NCBI RefSeq assembly: GCF_012317585.1
Contig: NZ_CP042909.1
Location: 1,302,001-1,366,000 of the forward strand
DNA length: 64,000 bases
DNA from: Thermosulfurimonas marina
GTDB taxonomy: Bacteria > Desulfobacterota > Thermodesulfobacteria > Thermodesulfobacteriales > Thermodesulfobacteriaceae
Direction of reading: 5' to 3'
Below the pieces are notes generated by a model that worked only from the letters and a program-made list of their open reading frames with translations, was not told the origin of the DNA and made no database searches. The stretch's first letter is position 1. Every line of letters starts with the position of its first letter. The position numbers and the translations under genes are program-made. Of the stretch, positions 1 through 7,206 are shown one piece after another.

Positions 1-1
1 G

Positions 2-547
2 GAGGGGGAGATCAAACCCATGAAAGAGGCCTTCGGGCGCCTGCGCAAGGCCCTGATTATTGCCCTCATCCTCCTCTACTTCTCCCTGGTTCCCACCTTT
101 CGGTCCTTCCTTACCCCGGTGACCATCATGGTGGCCATACCCCTTTCCCTCATCGGGGCGGCCTGGGCGCTACTCATTATGGGCAAGCACTTCTGTATGC
201 CGGCCATGATGGGGGTGATCCTTCTGGCAGGGGTCGTGGTCAACAACTCCATCATCCTTATCGACTTTATTGAGAAGGCCCGGGCCGCGGGCAAGGACCG
301 ACTCACGGCCATTGAGGAATCCATCCGGGTGCGCACCCGGCCCATCCTCATGACCGCCGCAGGAACCATCACCGGCATGCTCCCTATTGCCGCCGAAAGG
401 GCCCTGGGCCTGGAAAGGTTGTCACCACTTGCGGTGGTGGCCATCGGGGGTCTGGCGGTTTCCACCTTGCTAACCCTCTTTTACGTGCCTCTCTTTTATA
501 CCCTGCTGGAGGACCTGCGAAATAAGATCCTCGGGAGGAAGCCATGA
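2..547 (+). CDS. RND-family efflux pump inner-membrane subunit, C-terminal part (5' end outside window)
   Basis: Only the last 182 codons are present; the frame is open to the window edge, so the ATG at 20 is internal. The piece is strongly hydrophobic with four or more membrane segments and carries the RND transmembrane signature: small-residue helix with GVVVNNSIILID, then an E-x-x-x-x-R-x-R-P-I-L-M-T motif, then the final helix VSTLLTLFYVPLFYTLLE typical of AcrB/CusA/HAE1 C-termini. These proton-driven pumps work with a periplasmic adaptor and an outer-membrane channel; substrate (drug versus metal) cannot be told from this end. The stop overlaps the next gene start (ATGA, 544-547), so the two are translationally coupled. 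Confidence 0.9.
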   Translation, partial: EGEIKPMKEAFGRLRKALIIALILLYFSLVPTFRSFLTPVTIMVAIPLSLIGAAWALLIMGKHFCMPAMMGVILLAGVVVNNSIILIDFIEKARAAGKDRLTAIEESIRVRTRPILMTAAGTITGMLPIAAERALGLERLSPLAVVAIGGLAVSTLLTLFYVPLFYTLLEDLRNKILGRKP

Positions 548-750
548 ATTCCGCCCTCCTTCCGCATCTTTCTACGGCCCACTGGGAACCTGTCCTCACC
601 CTTTCCCTCATCGGGGCCGGGGTGGTGGGGGCCTTCCTGGGGGCCCGCTTCACCAGTCTTTACGTGCCGGGGAATCGTCTGAAACAGCTTTTCGGGATCT
701 TGATCGTGGTCATGACCGCTTACAAAGTTTATACTCTGCTAGGAGGTTAG
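544..750 (+). CDS. TauE/SafE-type exporter, C-terminal remnant (68 aa)
   Basis: The 68-residue product holds one or two membrane segments and the pattern G-A-x-x-G-A-R-F, basic loop, R-L-K-Q-L-F-G-I, which matches the end of TauE/SafE (DUF81) sulfite/sulfoacetate exporters. Those are normally around 250 residues with a duplicated helix bundle, so about three quarters is missing. The start overlaps the RND stop as ATGA and an AGGAGG for the next gene lies inside its last codons, so the piece still sits in an apparently translated operon. It may be a decayed gene left by an internal deletion, or a small membrane protein re-used in another role. Family assignment is by eye and moderate. Confidence 0.5.
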   Translation: MNSALLPHLSTAHWEPVLTLSLIGAGVVGAFLGARFTSLYVPGNRLKQLFGILIVVMTAYKVYTLLGG

Positions 751-752
751 TG

Positions 753-1481
753 ATGAGAAGAAGGGTGGCTATACTTTTGGTGATCTGCTTTTGGGCGGGG
801 GCGGCCTTCGCCGCGGAAGGGTCCACGGACAATACTCCGGACTGGTTCTTTCCGGAGTGGGCGGCCCGGGCCCCGAACAATAGGCCTATTCGAGTGCTGG
901 ATACCGACTCCCCTCTGGGGCGCTATTCCCTCAAGACCAAGGAGATCGGGCTCAAGGATCTGGCCCGCATGCACGGGCATCTCTGCGACGGGCTGGTGAT
1001 GGCCTTTCTGGGTATCCGTTATGCCTTGGAGCATCTCTTTCCCCAGGGGGTGGTGGACCGCACAGACCTCCGCGTGGTCACCCGTAACAGTCCCTGCTTT
1101 GTGGACGCAGCCACCCTTATGACCGGGGCCCGGATCAACTTCATGACCGTAAGGATGGACAATTCCCTTAAAAGGGAGTGGATCGTGCAGCGCATTTCCA
1201 CCGGGGAGACCTATCATGTAAGGCTCCGTCCGGGAGTCTTTCCTCCGAATTTGGCCCGATTGGAAAAAAAGATCAAAGAAATGCGCAAGAAAGGTCTGCC
1301 GGTTTCTGCTGAATTGATAGACCGTTATGAAGCTGCCATGTGGGCCTACAATCGTAAGCTCCTTTATACTCCGGTCCAAGAACTCTTTGAAATAAAAAAA
1401 GCTCCCCCATTACAAATTCCATTTTCTGGATCTCTTTGGCCCCCGGGGAGACATAATCAACAAGAACATGCCCCGGAGTAA
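753..1481 (+). CDS. Secreted FmdE-domain protein
   Basis: The 242-residue product starts with a Sec signal peptide (basic MRRR, hydrophobic stretch, AFA-A cleavage near residue 20), then an FmdE-type domain around residues 60-180. The diagnostic motif is H-G-H-L-C-D-G-L-V (residues about 73-81; usually HGHLCPG), followed by a conserved Cys in NSPCFVDAATLMTGA. FmdE was named from formylmethanofuran dehydrogenase subunit E, but most bacterial members are stand-alone metal-binding proteins of unknown role; export to the periplasm here argues against a methanofuran function. A GTG at 750 is possible, but ATG 753 is better spaced from AGGAGG (741-746). The tail after residue 180 is basic and not recognised. 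Confidence 0.7.
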   Translation: MRRRVAILLVICFWAGAAFAAEGSTDNTPDWFFPEWAARAPNNRPIRVLDTDSPLGRYSLKTKEIGLKDLARMHGHLCDGLVMAFLGIRYALEHLFPQGVVDRTDLRVVTRNSPCFVDAATLMTGARINFMTVRMDNSLKREWIVQRISTGETYHVRLRPGVFPPNLARLEKKIKEMRKKGLPVSAELIDRYEAAMWAYNRKLLYTPVQELFEIKKAPPLQIPFSGSLWPPGRHNQQEHAPE

Positions 1482-1494
1482 AGCAACACAATAA

Positions 1495-2232
1495 ATGAAA
1501 AAAGAGATCCTCAAGTTTGTAAGGGAGAGGGAAAAGGTCGAGGGGGGCTTTGGGGCTACGCCACGGCTTCCGGCCACGGTGGAGGACACCTATTTTGCGG
1601 TGCGCACCCTGGAGGAGCTTTCCGCCCTCACCCCGAGGACCCTTTCCGGAGTCAGGGCCTTCCTGGAAAAGAACCTTCCCGGGCGCACCACTCAGCCCCC
1701 GGTCCTCAGACGCTGGCTCTGGCTGGCCCGAAGGGTGGGACTCAAGCCCCCGGAAAAACTAAAAGATCTTCTTTCCGGCTTTCTGCGCCGGATTCCTCCC
1801 CGCCGGGGAAAACCCGAGGTCCTCTCCGCCCTTTACGAGAGTGCGCTTCTTCTGGGCCTTCCGGCCCCTGAGGGTCTCCGGAAGGCCGCCTGCGCCCTCC
1901 GCCCCCGCACCCTCTTTGACCTCTACCATCTGGCGCGGGTGGCCCCGGAGCTCCTCACCGAAGAGCGTCTCCGGTGGGTGCTTGCGGCCCGCAATCCGGA
2001 CGGAGGCTTCGGTTTCTTTCCCAGGACCACTTCCTTTCTGGAAAATACCTATTTTGCCGTGCGCCTCCTTACGAGAGGCGGAAGGGACCTTCCCCAGCCG
2101 GAAAGGACCCGGCTTTTCGTGGAGCGCTGTTTCCGCAAAGGGGGCTTTGCCCGGGCCCCCGGAGGGATCCCCTTTTTGGAAACGACCTGTTACGGGGTGT
2201 ATCTTTTAAGACGCCTCGGAGGAGAGATCTGA
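1495..2232 (+). CDS. Prenyltransferase/squalene-cyclase-fold repeat protein, function unknown
   Basis: The 245-residue product has three spaced glycine-rich repeats, each followed by an acidic and aromatic turn: V-E-G-G-F-G-A near residue 15, D-G-G-F-G-F near 168, and K-G-G-F-A-R near 218, with E-D/N-T-Y-F-A-V after the first two. This is the QW-like repeat of the alpha/alpha toroid seen in prenyltransferase beta subunits and terpene cyclases. The length is short for a full toroid and no DXDD or zinc-ligand set typical of cyclases or protein prenyltransferases is visible, so a binding or scaffold role is as likely as catalysis. The gene lies between the FmdE-like gene and the candidate selenoprotein, ending 1 bp before the latter's ATG. 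Confidence 0.55.
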   Translation: MKKEILKFVREREKVEGGFGATPRLPATVEDTYFAVRTLEELSALTPRTLSGVRAFLEKNLPGRTTQPPVLRRWLWLARRVGLKPPEKLKDLLSGFLRRIPPRRGKPEVLSALYESALLLGLPAPEGLRKAACALRPRTLFDLYHLARVAPELLTEERLRWVLAARNPDGGFGFFPRTTSFLENTYFAVRLLTRGGRDLPQPERTRLFVERCFRKGGFARAPGGIPFLETTCYGVYLLRRLGGEI

Positions 2233-2233
2233 G

Positions 2234-2449
2234 ATGGGAGAGCTTATCTGCTATTGTTTTGGTTATACCTACGAGGATCTCAAGGAGGATTTTCGGCGCC
2301 ACGGGCGCTCCACCATTTTAGAGAAGATCCTGGCGGCCAAAAAGGCCGGGGCCTGCGAGTGCGCCCACAAGAATCCCAAAGGTCGGTGATGTCTTCCCGA
2401 CCTCCAGCGGGCGCTGGAGAGGATCATGTCCGAAGGCGCTTCCCGGTAA
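2234..2449 (+). CDS. Candidate selenoprotein: CopZ-type [2Fe-2S]/metallochaperone domain with in-frame TGA as Sec
   Basis: ATG at 2234 opens 51 codons ending in K-N-P-K-G-R, then TGA (2387-2389), then 19 further codons in the same frame ([12 protein letters not shown]...) to TAA at 2447-2449. The 71-residue product has Cys at 6, 8, 41, 43, Sec at 52 and Cys at 53. This C-x-C ... C-x-C ... C-C layout, with C-Y-C-F-G-Y-T near the start and N-P-K-G-R-C-C-L near the end, is that of the small BFD/CopZ N-domain family; the TGA replaces the first Cys of the terminal pair. A 7-bp hairpin with a GGGC loop follows the TGA at bSECIS distance (separate entry). The last 26 bp overlap the convergent ABC ATPase gene. 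If TGA is read as stop, a protein missing its last two ligands results. Confidence 0.72.
2402..2419 (+). promoter_or_regulatory. bSECIS-like stem-loop after in-frame TGA
   Basis: CTCCAGC (2402-2408) pairs perfectly with GCTGGAG (2413-2419) around the loop GGGC (2409-2412). The loop begins 19 nt after the TGA, inside the 16-37 nt window of the published bacterial SECIS model, has G in its first two positions and a stem longer than the 4-bp minimum. The hairpin lies within the coding extension, as expected for bacterial selenocysteine insertion. Confidence 0.65.
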
Positions 2450-3485
2450 CCGGGTCAAAGAGATGGAGATTTCGGGGCTCGCCATGAAATTCCAGCTCCT
2501 GGCCCAGAGAGACCGGGAAGTCTTCCGGGACCAGGGCCCGGATCTCCCGGGAGCCTGTCCTCAGGAAAAGGACCTTTTGCGGGCCCAGGGGCTCCACCAG
2601 GACCACCTTTCCTTTGAGGGTTATCTCTCCCTTTCCGGGTCTTAAGTCTTCCGGCCGCAGGCCTACCTCTATCGGACCTTGATAAGAAACCTCTAGGGGA
2701 AAGCGCAGGTCTCCCTCCTCGGAGGTAAAGATTCCGTCCTCGAGGTGTCCTTTAAAGAAATTGATCCGAGGAAGCCCCACGAAACGGGCCACAAAGCGGT
2801 GGGCGGGTCGATGGTAGACTTCTTCCGGGGGGCCCAGCTGGCGAATCTCCCCACTTTCCATCACCGCTACCAGATCGGCCATGGTCAGGGCCTCGATTTG
2901 GTCGTGGGTCACGTAAAGGACCGTGGCCTCAAGCCTCCGGAAAAGGCGCTTCAGTTCGCTGCGGGTCTCCTCCCGGATCTGGGCATCGAGGTTGCTCAAG
3001 GGTTCGTCCAGGAGGAAGACCTCCGGCTCCCGCACCAGGGCCCGGGCCAGGGCCGTGCGTTGCTGCTGGCCTCCAGAAAGCTCCCGGGGATAGCGTTCAA
3101 GGAGGTCCTCAAGGCCCAAAAGGCGGGCTACCTCCCGCACCCGCCGGTCTATCTCCTGGCGGGGAAAGCCCCGGAGCTTGAGGCCCAGGGCGATGTTCTG
3201 ATAGACGGTGAAATGAGGATAAAGGGCGTAATTCTGAAAGACCATGGCCACGTTGCGTCGGGCCGGGGGCACCCCGTCTACTCTGCGTCCGGCGATGAAG
3301 ATCTCGCCTCTGTCCGGCTCCTCCAGTCCGGCCACCAGCCGCAGGAGGGTGCTCTTTCCACAACCCGAAGGCCCGAGGACCGCTAGAAACTTCCCCCGGG
3401 GAAGGGCCAGATCCACCTTTCGCAGGGCCGGGACCCGCCCTCGGAGATAGCTCTTGGAGACTCCTCGCAGTTCAAGCTGGATCAT
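2424..3485 (-). CDS. ABC importer ATP-binding protein, MalK/UgpC type
   Basis: The 353-residue protein has the full ABC ATPase set: Walker [10 protein letters not shown] near residue 39, Q-loop FQNYALYPH, signature LSGGQQQR, Walker [12 protein letters not shown] and the H-loop THDQ. After about residue 235 comes the extra TOBE/OB-fold domain typical of the carbohydrate-uptake (CUT1) subfamily, which couples to the EAA loops of the two permeases. It is the third gene of an operon, 3 bp after the permease gene. Its 3' end overlaps the convergent CopZ-like gene by 26 bp. Substrate is not predictable from the ATPase; sugars, glycerol phosphates and polyamine-like solutes all use this type. Confidence 0.93.
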   Translation of the reverse strand: MIQLELRGVSKSYLRGRVPALRKVDLALPRGKFLAVLGPSGCGKSTLLRLVAGLEEPDRGEIFIAGRRVDGVPPARRNVAMVFQNYALYPHFTVYQNIALGLKLRGFPRQEIDRRVREVARLLGLEDLLERYPRELSGGQQQRTALARALVREPEVFLLDEPLSNLDAQIREETRSELKRLFRRLEATVLYVTHDQIEALTMADLVAVMESGEIRQLGPPEEVYHRPAHRFVARFVGLPRINFFKGHLEDGIFTSEEGDLRFPLEVSYQGPIEVGLRPEDLRPGKGEITLKGKVVLVEPLGPQKVLFLRTGSREIRALVPEDFPVSLGQELEFHGEPRNLHLFDPVTGKRLRT

Positions 3486-3488
3486 CCC

Positions 3489-4310
3489 TTAACCCTTTAC
3501 CGCCCCGGCGGTGAGCCCCTCCAGGATCCAGCGCTGAAAGAGGGCCGTAAGGAGGATCACCGGAAGGGTGGTGAGGGCCACCGCGGCGTTGATCTCCCCC
3601 CAGGGGATCTCGTAGGCCGAGGTCCCGCTGAGCATGGCGATCCCCACGGGAACGGTGTAACGGCTCTGGTCCGGAAGTAGGGTGAGGGCGATGAGAAACT
3701 CGTTCCAGCAGAAGATGAAGGTTAGCACCGCACACACCGCAAGTCCGGTGCGGCTGAGAGGCAAAATGATCCGGAAGAGGATACCCAGGCGGCTGAGGCC
3801 GTCCAGGAGGGCGGCCTCGTCCAGTTCCCGGGGCACCCGGCTGAAGGCCGCATAGAGCATCCACACCGCAAAGGGAAGGTTGAGGAGGGCGTAGCTCAGG
3901 GCCACCCCCAGAAGGTGGTTGACCAGCCCCAGGGCTCTTACGGCCATAAAGATGGGGATCACCAAAAGGGTGGGCGGAAGGATGGCCCCGGCCAGAAGCC
4001 ACCACTGCAGGGAAAGGGCCCTTTCCACCGGAAGATACCGCAGGCGGAAGGCCGCGAGGCTTCCCAGAAAGAGACAAAGGAGCGTCCCGCCCCCGGCCAC
4101 AAGAAGGCTATTCAGCACGTAGCGTCCAAAGGGCCTTTTCACCCACACTCGGTAAAAGTTTTCCAGAGAAAGGGGCCAGGGGAAGTAGGTGAGGGGAAGG
4201 GAGAAGACCCTCTCCGGGGGCTTCAGGGCTGTGACCACCGTCCAGTAAAAGGGAAAAAGGCAGTAGGCCGCGGCCAGGGTTCCTAACAAGATTAAAATCG
4301 GGCGTTTCAT
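3489..4310 (-). CDS. ABC importer permease, MalG/UgpE type
   Basis: The 273-residue membrane protein has about six hydrophobic segments and the cytoplasmic EAA loop E-L-D-E-A-A-L-L-D-G-L-S (with R-I-I-L-P-L following), the contact point for the MalK-type ATPase. Size and hydropathy match the second permease of CUT1 carbohydrate importers. Its start overlaps the stop of the upstream binding-protein/permease fusion as ATGA (4307-4310), and the ATPase gene follows after 3 bp, so all three proteins are made from one message as one transporter. Confidence 0.92.
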   Translation of the reverse strand: MKRPILILLGTLAAAYCLFPFYWTVVTALKPPERVFSLPLTYFPWPLSLENFYRVWVKRPFGRYVLNSLLVAGGGTLLCLFLGSLAAFRLRYLPVERALSLQWWLLAGAILPPTLLVIPIFMAVRALGLVNHLLGVALSYALLNLPFAVWMLYAAFSRVPRELDEAALLDGLSRLGILFRIILPLSRTGLAVCAVLTFIFCWNEFLIALTLLPDQSRYTVPVGIAMLSGTSAYEIPWGEINAAVALTTLPVILLTALFQRWILEGLTAGAVKG

Positions 4311-6256
4311 CTTCTTCTTTCATACTCCAGGGTGGTCAGCCGCACAATGAGAAAGCTCAGGCCGATGAGGGCTAGGAAAAAGAGGGCCGTAAGAAAAAGG
4401 GCGTAGCCCAGGTCGTCGTAGCGGAAGGCCAGATCGTAGAGGTAAAGACAGAGGGTGCGGGTGCCGTCAGCGGGCCCGCCCCGGGTGAGCACCCAGATGA
4501 GGTCGAAGATCCCTAGGGCCTGAAGGAGCCGGAAGATGAGGGCTACGCGGAGAAAGGGAAGAAGCAGGGGAAGGTCCAGGTAGAAAAATCTTTTCACCGG
4601 ACCGGCCCCGTCCACAGCCAGGCTCTCTTTGAGCTCCCGGGGCACGGAGTAAAGTCCGGCCAGGAGGATGAGGACCACGAAGGGGGTGGTCTTCCAGACG
4701 TCAGCCAGGATGGCTGACCACATGGCTCCGCGGGGGCTGGCCAGCCAGTCCACGGGATGGGCCAGGACTCCGGCCCGCACCAGGAGATCGTTGATCACCC
4801 CGAAAGGATTGTTGAGCATCCACTGCCAAGAAAGGGCCATGACCGCCGTGGGAAGGGCCCAGGGGATGAGGACGGAAAGCCTCACCCAGGTCCTCCCGGG
4901 AAAGGGGGCGTAAAGGAGAAGGGCCAGGAAGAGCCCCAGGGCGAACTCGAGAAAGACCGAAACCAGGCCGAAAAAGAGGGTGTTTTTCAGGGTCTTGCGC
5001 AGTTCGTAGTCCAGGAAAAGCCTTTTCGCAAGGCCGGTTTCCGGTTCTTCCACGATGAATTTCAGGGTGCGGGAGAGGGCCGTAAGGGCCTCGCGGGGGC
5101 TTTCCACCCCGGCAAGCACCGCACTTGCATGTTTCTGCAGGGTGTCGCTTATGCGGGGGTAGGCGGGATGGACCGGACGCGGCCGGGCCCTCTCTAGGAG
5201 GGGGGCCAGGTCTTGAAGATAGGGACTTTGGCGCAGGAGATCCGGGTCTTGGAAAAGGTCCCTCCGGGCCGGAAGCCAGCCCCGACGGAGGTGGAGGATC
5301 TTCTGGGCCTCGGCCGAAGTAGCAAATTTGATAAAGGCCAAGGCCGTCTCCGGGGCCTTGGTGCCGCGGGCGATCCCTAGCCCCCAGCCCCCGAGGGTCC
5401 CGGCCGAAAGGTGCCCCTTTCGGGTCGGAAGCGGGGCCAGCCCCACCTTCCCCCGCAGGGGAGAACCCTTGCGGTTAATGATCCTCCAGGCGTAGGGCCA
5501 GTTGCGCATAAAAAGGGCCCGCCCCTGGAGAAAAAATTCCAGGGAGTGCTGTTCCTGAAAGGAGAGCACTGCCCGGGGAGAAAGCCCATCTTTTACCAGG
5601 TGCTTAAGGAAATTGAGGGTCCAGAGGCCCGCGGGGGAATTAAGGGCCGGCCTTCCCCGGGGGTCGAAGACCCGGCCCCCGGCCCCCCAGAGAAACTCCA
5701 GGAAATTGCAGGTTAGCCCCTCATACTGCATCCCCTGAAAGACCAGGCAATAAAGCCCCGGAGGGTGAGCGTAGCGCCGGCAGAGATCTTCCAGTTCCTT
5801 CCAGGTGCGGGGAGGGTAGGGAAGGAGGTCCCGCCGCCAGTAAAGCACACCCACGTCCGTGGTCACCGGAAGGCGGTAGAGGTGCCCCCGGTAGTAGCCG
5901 GCCTTGAGGGCCCCGGGGAAAAAGGCCCGGGCCTCCCGGGGGCTCAGCCAGCGATCCAGGGGCAGAAGCCAGCCCCGGGCGGCAAACTTGGCCGTCCAGG
6001 TCACATCCATATAGACGATCTCGAAGGGGTCCCCGCTCAGGAAGGAGCGGATATACATGTTCTGGCGGTCGTCGGTGGACCAGGGTCCGGAGAGGTACTG
6101 GATACGGATTTGAGGGTGCCGGGCCTCAAAACGCCGGATAATCTCCGCCCAGGCCCCGTTCACATCCTCCGGTCCCACCATCCTCAGGGTTACGGGACGG
6201 GCCCCTCCTGAGGCCCAGAAAAAGACCAGAATGAGAAAAAGAACCCTCCTACCCAA
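4307..6256 (-). CDS. Fused solute-binding protein and MalF-type permease
   Basis: One 649-residue frame contains two proteins that are normally separate. Residues 1-20 form a signal peptide or anchor; 22-400 are a family-1 extracellular binding protein (MalE/UgpB-like, with F-E-x-x-H-P-x-I near 43, AGTLGGWGLGI near 285, and F-x-x-S-A-E-A-Q-K near 311). Residues 420-645 form a MalF/UgpA-type permease with about six helices and the EAA motif E-L-K-E-S-L-A-V-D-G-A-G near 541. The join is a helix at 385-405 with no stop or frameshift. With the downstream permease and ATPase it makes a complete CUT1 importer with a tethered receptor. The gene begins the operon. Substrate unknown. Confidence 0.9.
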   Translation of the reverse strand: MGRRVLFLILVFFWASGGARPVTLRMVGPEDVNGAWAEIIRRFEARHPQIRIQYLSGPWSTDDRQNMYIRSFLSGDPFEIVYMDVTWTAKFAARGWLLPLDRWLSPREARAFFPGALKAGYYRGHLYRLPVTTDVGVLYWRRDLLPYPPRTWKELEDLCRRYAHPPGLYCLVFQGMQYEGLTCNFLEFLWGAGGRVFDPRGRPALNSPAGLWTLNFLKHLVKDGLSPRAVLSFQEQHSLEFFLQGRALFMRNWPYAWRIINRKGSPLRGKVGLAPLPTRKGHLSAGTLGGWGLGIARGTKAPETALAFIKFATSAEAQKILHLRRGWLPARRDLFQDPDLLRQSPYLQDLAPLLERARPRPVHPAYPRISDTLQKHASAVLAGVESPREALTALSRTLKFIVEEPETGLAKRLFLDYELRKTLKNTLFFGLVSVFLEFALGLFLALLLYAPFPGRTWVRLSVLIPWALPTAVMALSWQWMLNNPFGVINDLLVRAGVLAHPVDWLASPRGAMWSAILADVWKTTPFVVLILLAGLYSVPRELKESLAVDGAGPVKRFFYLDLPLLLPFLRVALIFRLLQALGIFDLIWVLTRGGPADGTRTLCLYLYDLAFRYDDLGYALFLTALFFLALIGLSFLIVRLTTLEYERRR

Positions 6257-6319
6257 CAGACCCTATTTTATCACTCCGGAGCCCTTCTTAAATGCCTTCC
6301 GGGCCCCTAAAGATTTGCT

Positions 6320-6351
6320 CAAATTTTAAGCAGGCCTTGCCCAAATTTTAA
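6320..6351. repeat. Two copies of CAAATTTTAA, 22 bp apart, upstream of the reductase operon
   Basis: CAAATTTTAA occurs at 6320-6329 and again at 6342-6351. The 22-bp period is about two DNA turns, so both copies face the same side. They lie roughly 55-90 bp upstream of the sigma-54-like promoter, where an NtrC-type activator would bind. They also lie about 65-95 bp upstream of the divergent ABC operon and could serve that instead. Confidence 0.35.
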
Positions 6352-6404
6352 ACAAACCTATTGAGCCCCTCTCCCATAAGTCCCCAATTTTTCGTCAAAA
6401 ATTT

Positions 6405-6422
6405 TTGGTATTCCGGTTGCTT
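6405..6422 (+). promoter_or_regulatory. Sigma-54-type promoter of the ttrBCA-like operon
   Basis: TTGGTAT-N5-TTGCTT places the GG (6407-6408) and GC (6419-6420) exactly 10 nt apart, as in the -24/-12 consensus TGGCAC-N5-TTGC. Transcription would start near 6432, giving a leader of about 28 nt with the AAGGAGG ribosome site at 6447-6453 and ATG at 6460. An NtrC-type activator gene is encoded 8 kb downstream. Confidence 0.55.
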
Positions 6423-6459
6423 AAAAATGGGGGCCATCAAAAACTCAAGGAGGCGGACT

Positions 6460-7185
6460 ATGGCCATTATCGACGTCCAATGGACGGAGGCCCGCGTGCG
6501 CATGATGGAGGATCTGGAGCGGGCCCTCCGCAAGCCTATTGAGAAGCGCCGCTGGGCCATGGTGATCGACCTCGGCAAGTGTATCGGGTGCACGGCCTGC
6601 ACCACGGCCTGTGTGGCGGAGAACCATCTTCCGCCCGGGGTGGTGTACCGGCCGGTGATCTACGAGGAAACGGGGAAGTTTCCCAATGTAAGGGCCCGTT
6701 TCATCCCGCGGCCCTGTATGCACTGTGATCATCCGCCTTGCACCAAGGTCTGTCCGGCTATCGCCACCTGGAAGCGTCCGGACGGGATCGTGGTGGTGGA
6801 TTATCACAAGTGCATCGGGTGCCGCTACTGCATAGTGGCCTGCCCTTACAGCGCCCGCACCTTTGACAAGGGTTATTACTGGTGCGATGGGACCCCGGAG
6901 ATCCCGGCCTACGAAAAACTTCCGGCCTTCGAGTACGGAAAGGTCTGGCCGCGGGAAAAGCGGGAGGAGTCTCCGGTGGGCAATGTGCGCAAGTGTCACT
7001 TCTGTATGCACCGCATTGACAAGGGGCTTCTTCCGGCCTGTATGGTGACCTGCCTCGGGGATGCCACCTATTTCGGGGACGCCAACGATCCCAAGTCCCT
7101 GGTCTCCGAGCTGATCGGCTCCCCGCGGGCGGTGCGGCTTAAGGAACACATGGGCACCAAGCCCTTCGTCTTCTACCTAATTTAG
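6460..7185 (+). CDS. Molybdopterin oxidoreductase iron-sulfur subunit (TtrB/PsrB-like)
   Basis: The 241-residue protein has four ferredoxin-type cysteine clusters in order: [11 protein letters not shown] near residue 44, [13 protein letters not shown] near 87, [11 protein letters not shown] near 119, and CHFC...CMVTC near 181, predicting four [4Fe-4S] centres. This is the electron-transfer B subunit of DMSO-reductase-family enzymes (polysulfide, thiosulfate, tetrathionate reductases), which links the membrane C subunit to the molybdenum A subunit. The frame is open upstream to 6361, but ATG 6460 has AAGGAGG (6447-6453) and matches the normal N-terminus. No own signal peptide is visible, consistent with export bound to the Tat-targeted A subunit. 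Gene order B-C-A equals that of ttrBCA. Confidence 0.92.
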   Translation: MAIIDVQWTEARVRMMEDLERALRKPIEKRRWAMVIDLGKCIGCTACTTACVAENHLPPGVVYRPVIYEETGKFPNVRARFIPRPCMHCDHPPCTKVCPAIATWKRPDGIVVVDYHKCIGCRYCIVACPYSARTFDKGYYWCDGTPEIPAYEKLPAFEYGKVWPREKREESPVGNVRKCHFCMHRIDKGLLPACMVTCLGDATYFGDANDPKSLVSELIGSPRAVRLKEHMGTKPFVFYLI

Positions 7186-7206
7186 GGGGCAAAAGGAGGG
7201 ATAAGG

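Noticed and set aside
6361-6459. Longer N-terminus of the reductase B subunit
   Set aside because: It would span the sigma-54-like promoter; ATG 6460 has AAGGAGG and the family N-terminus.
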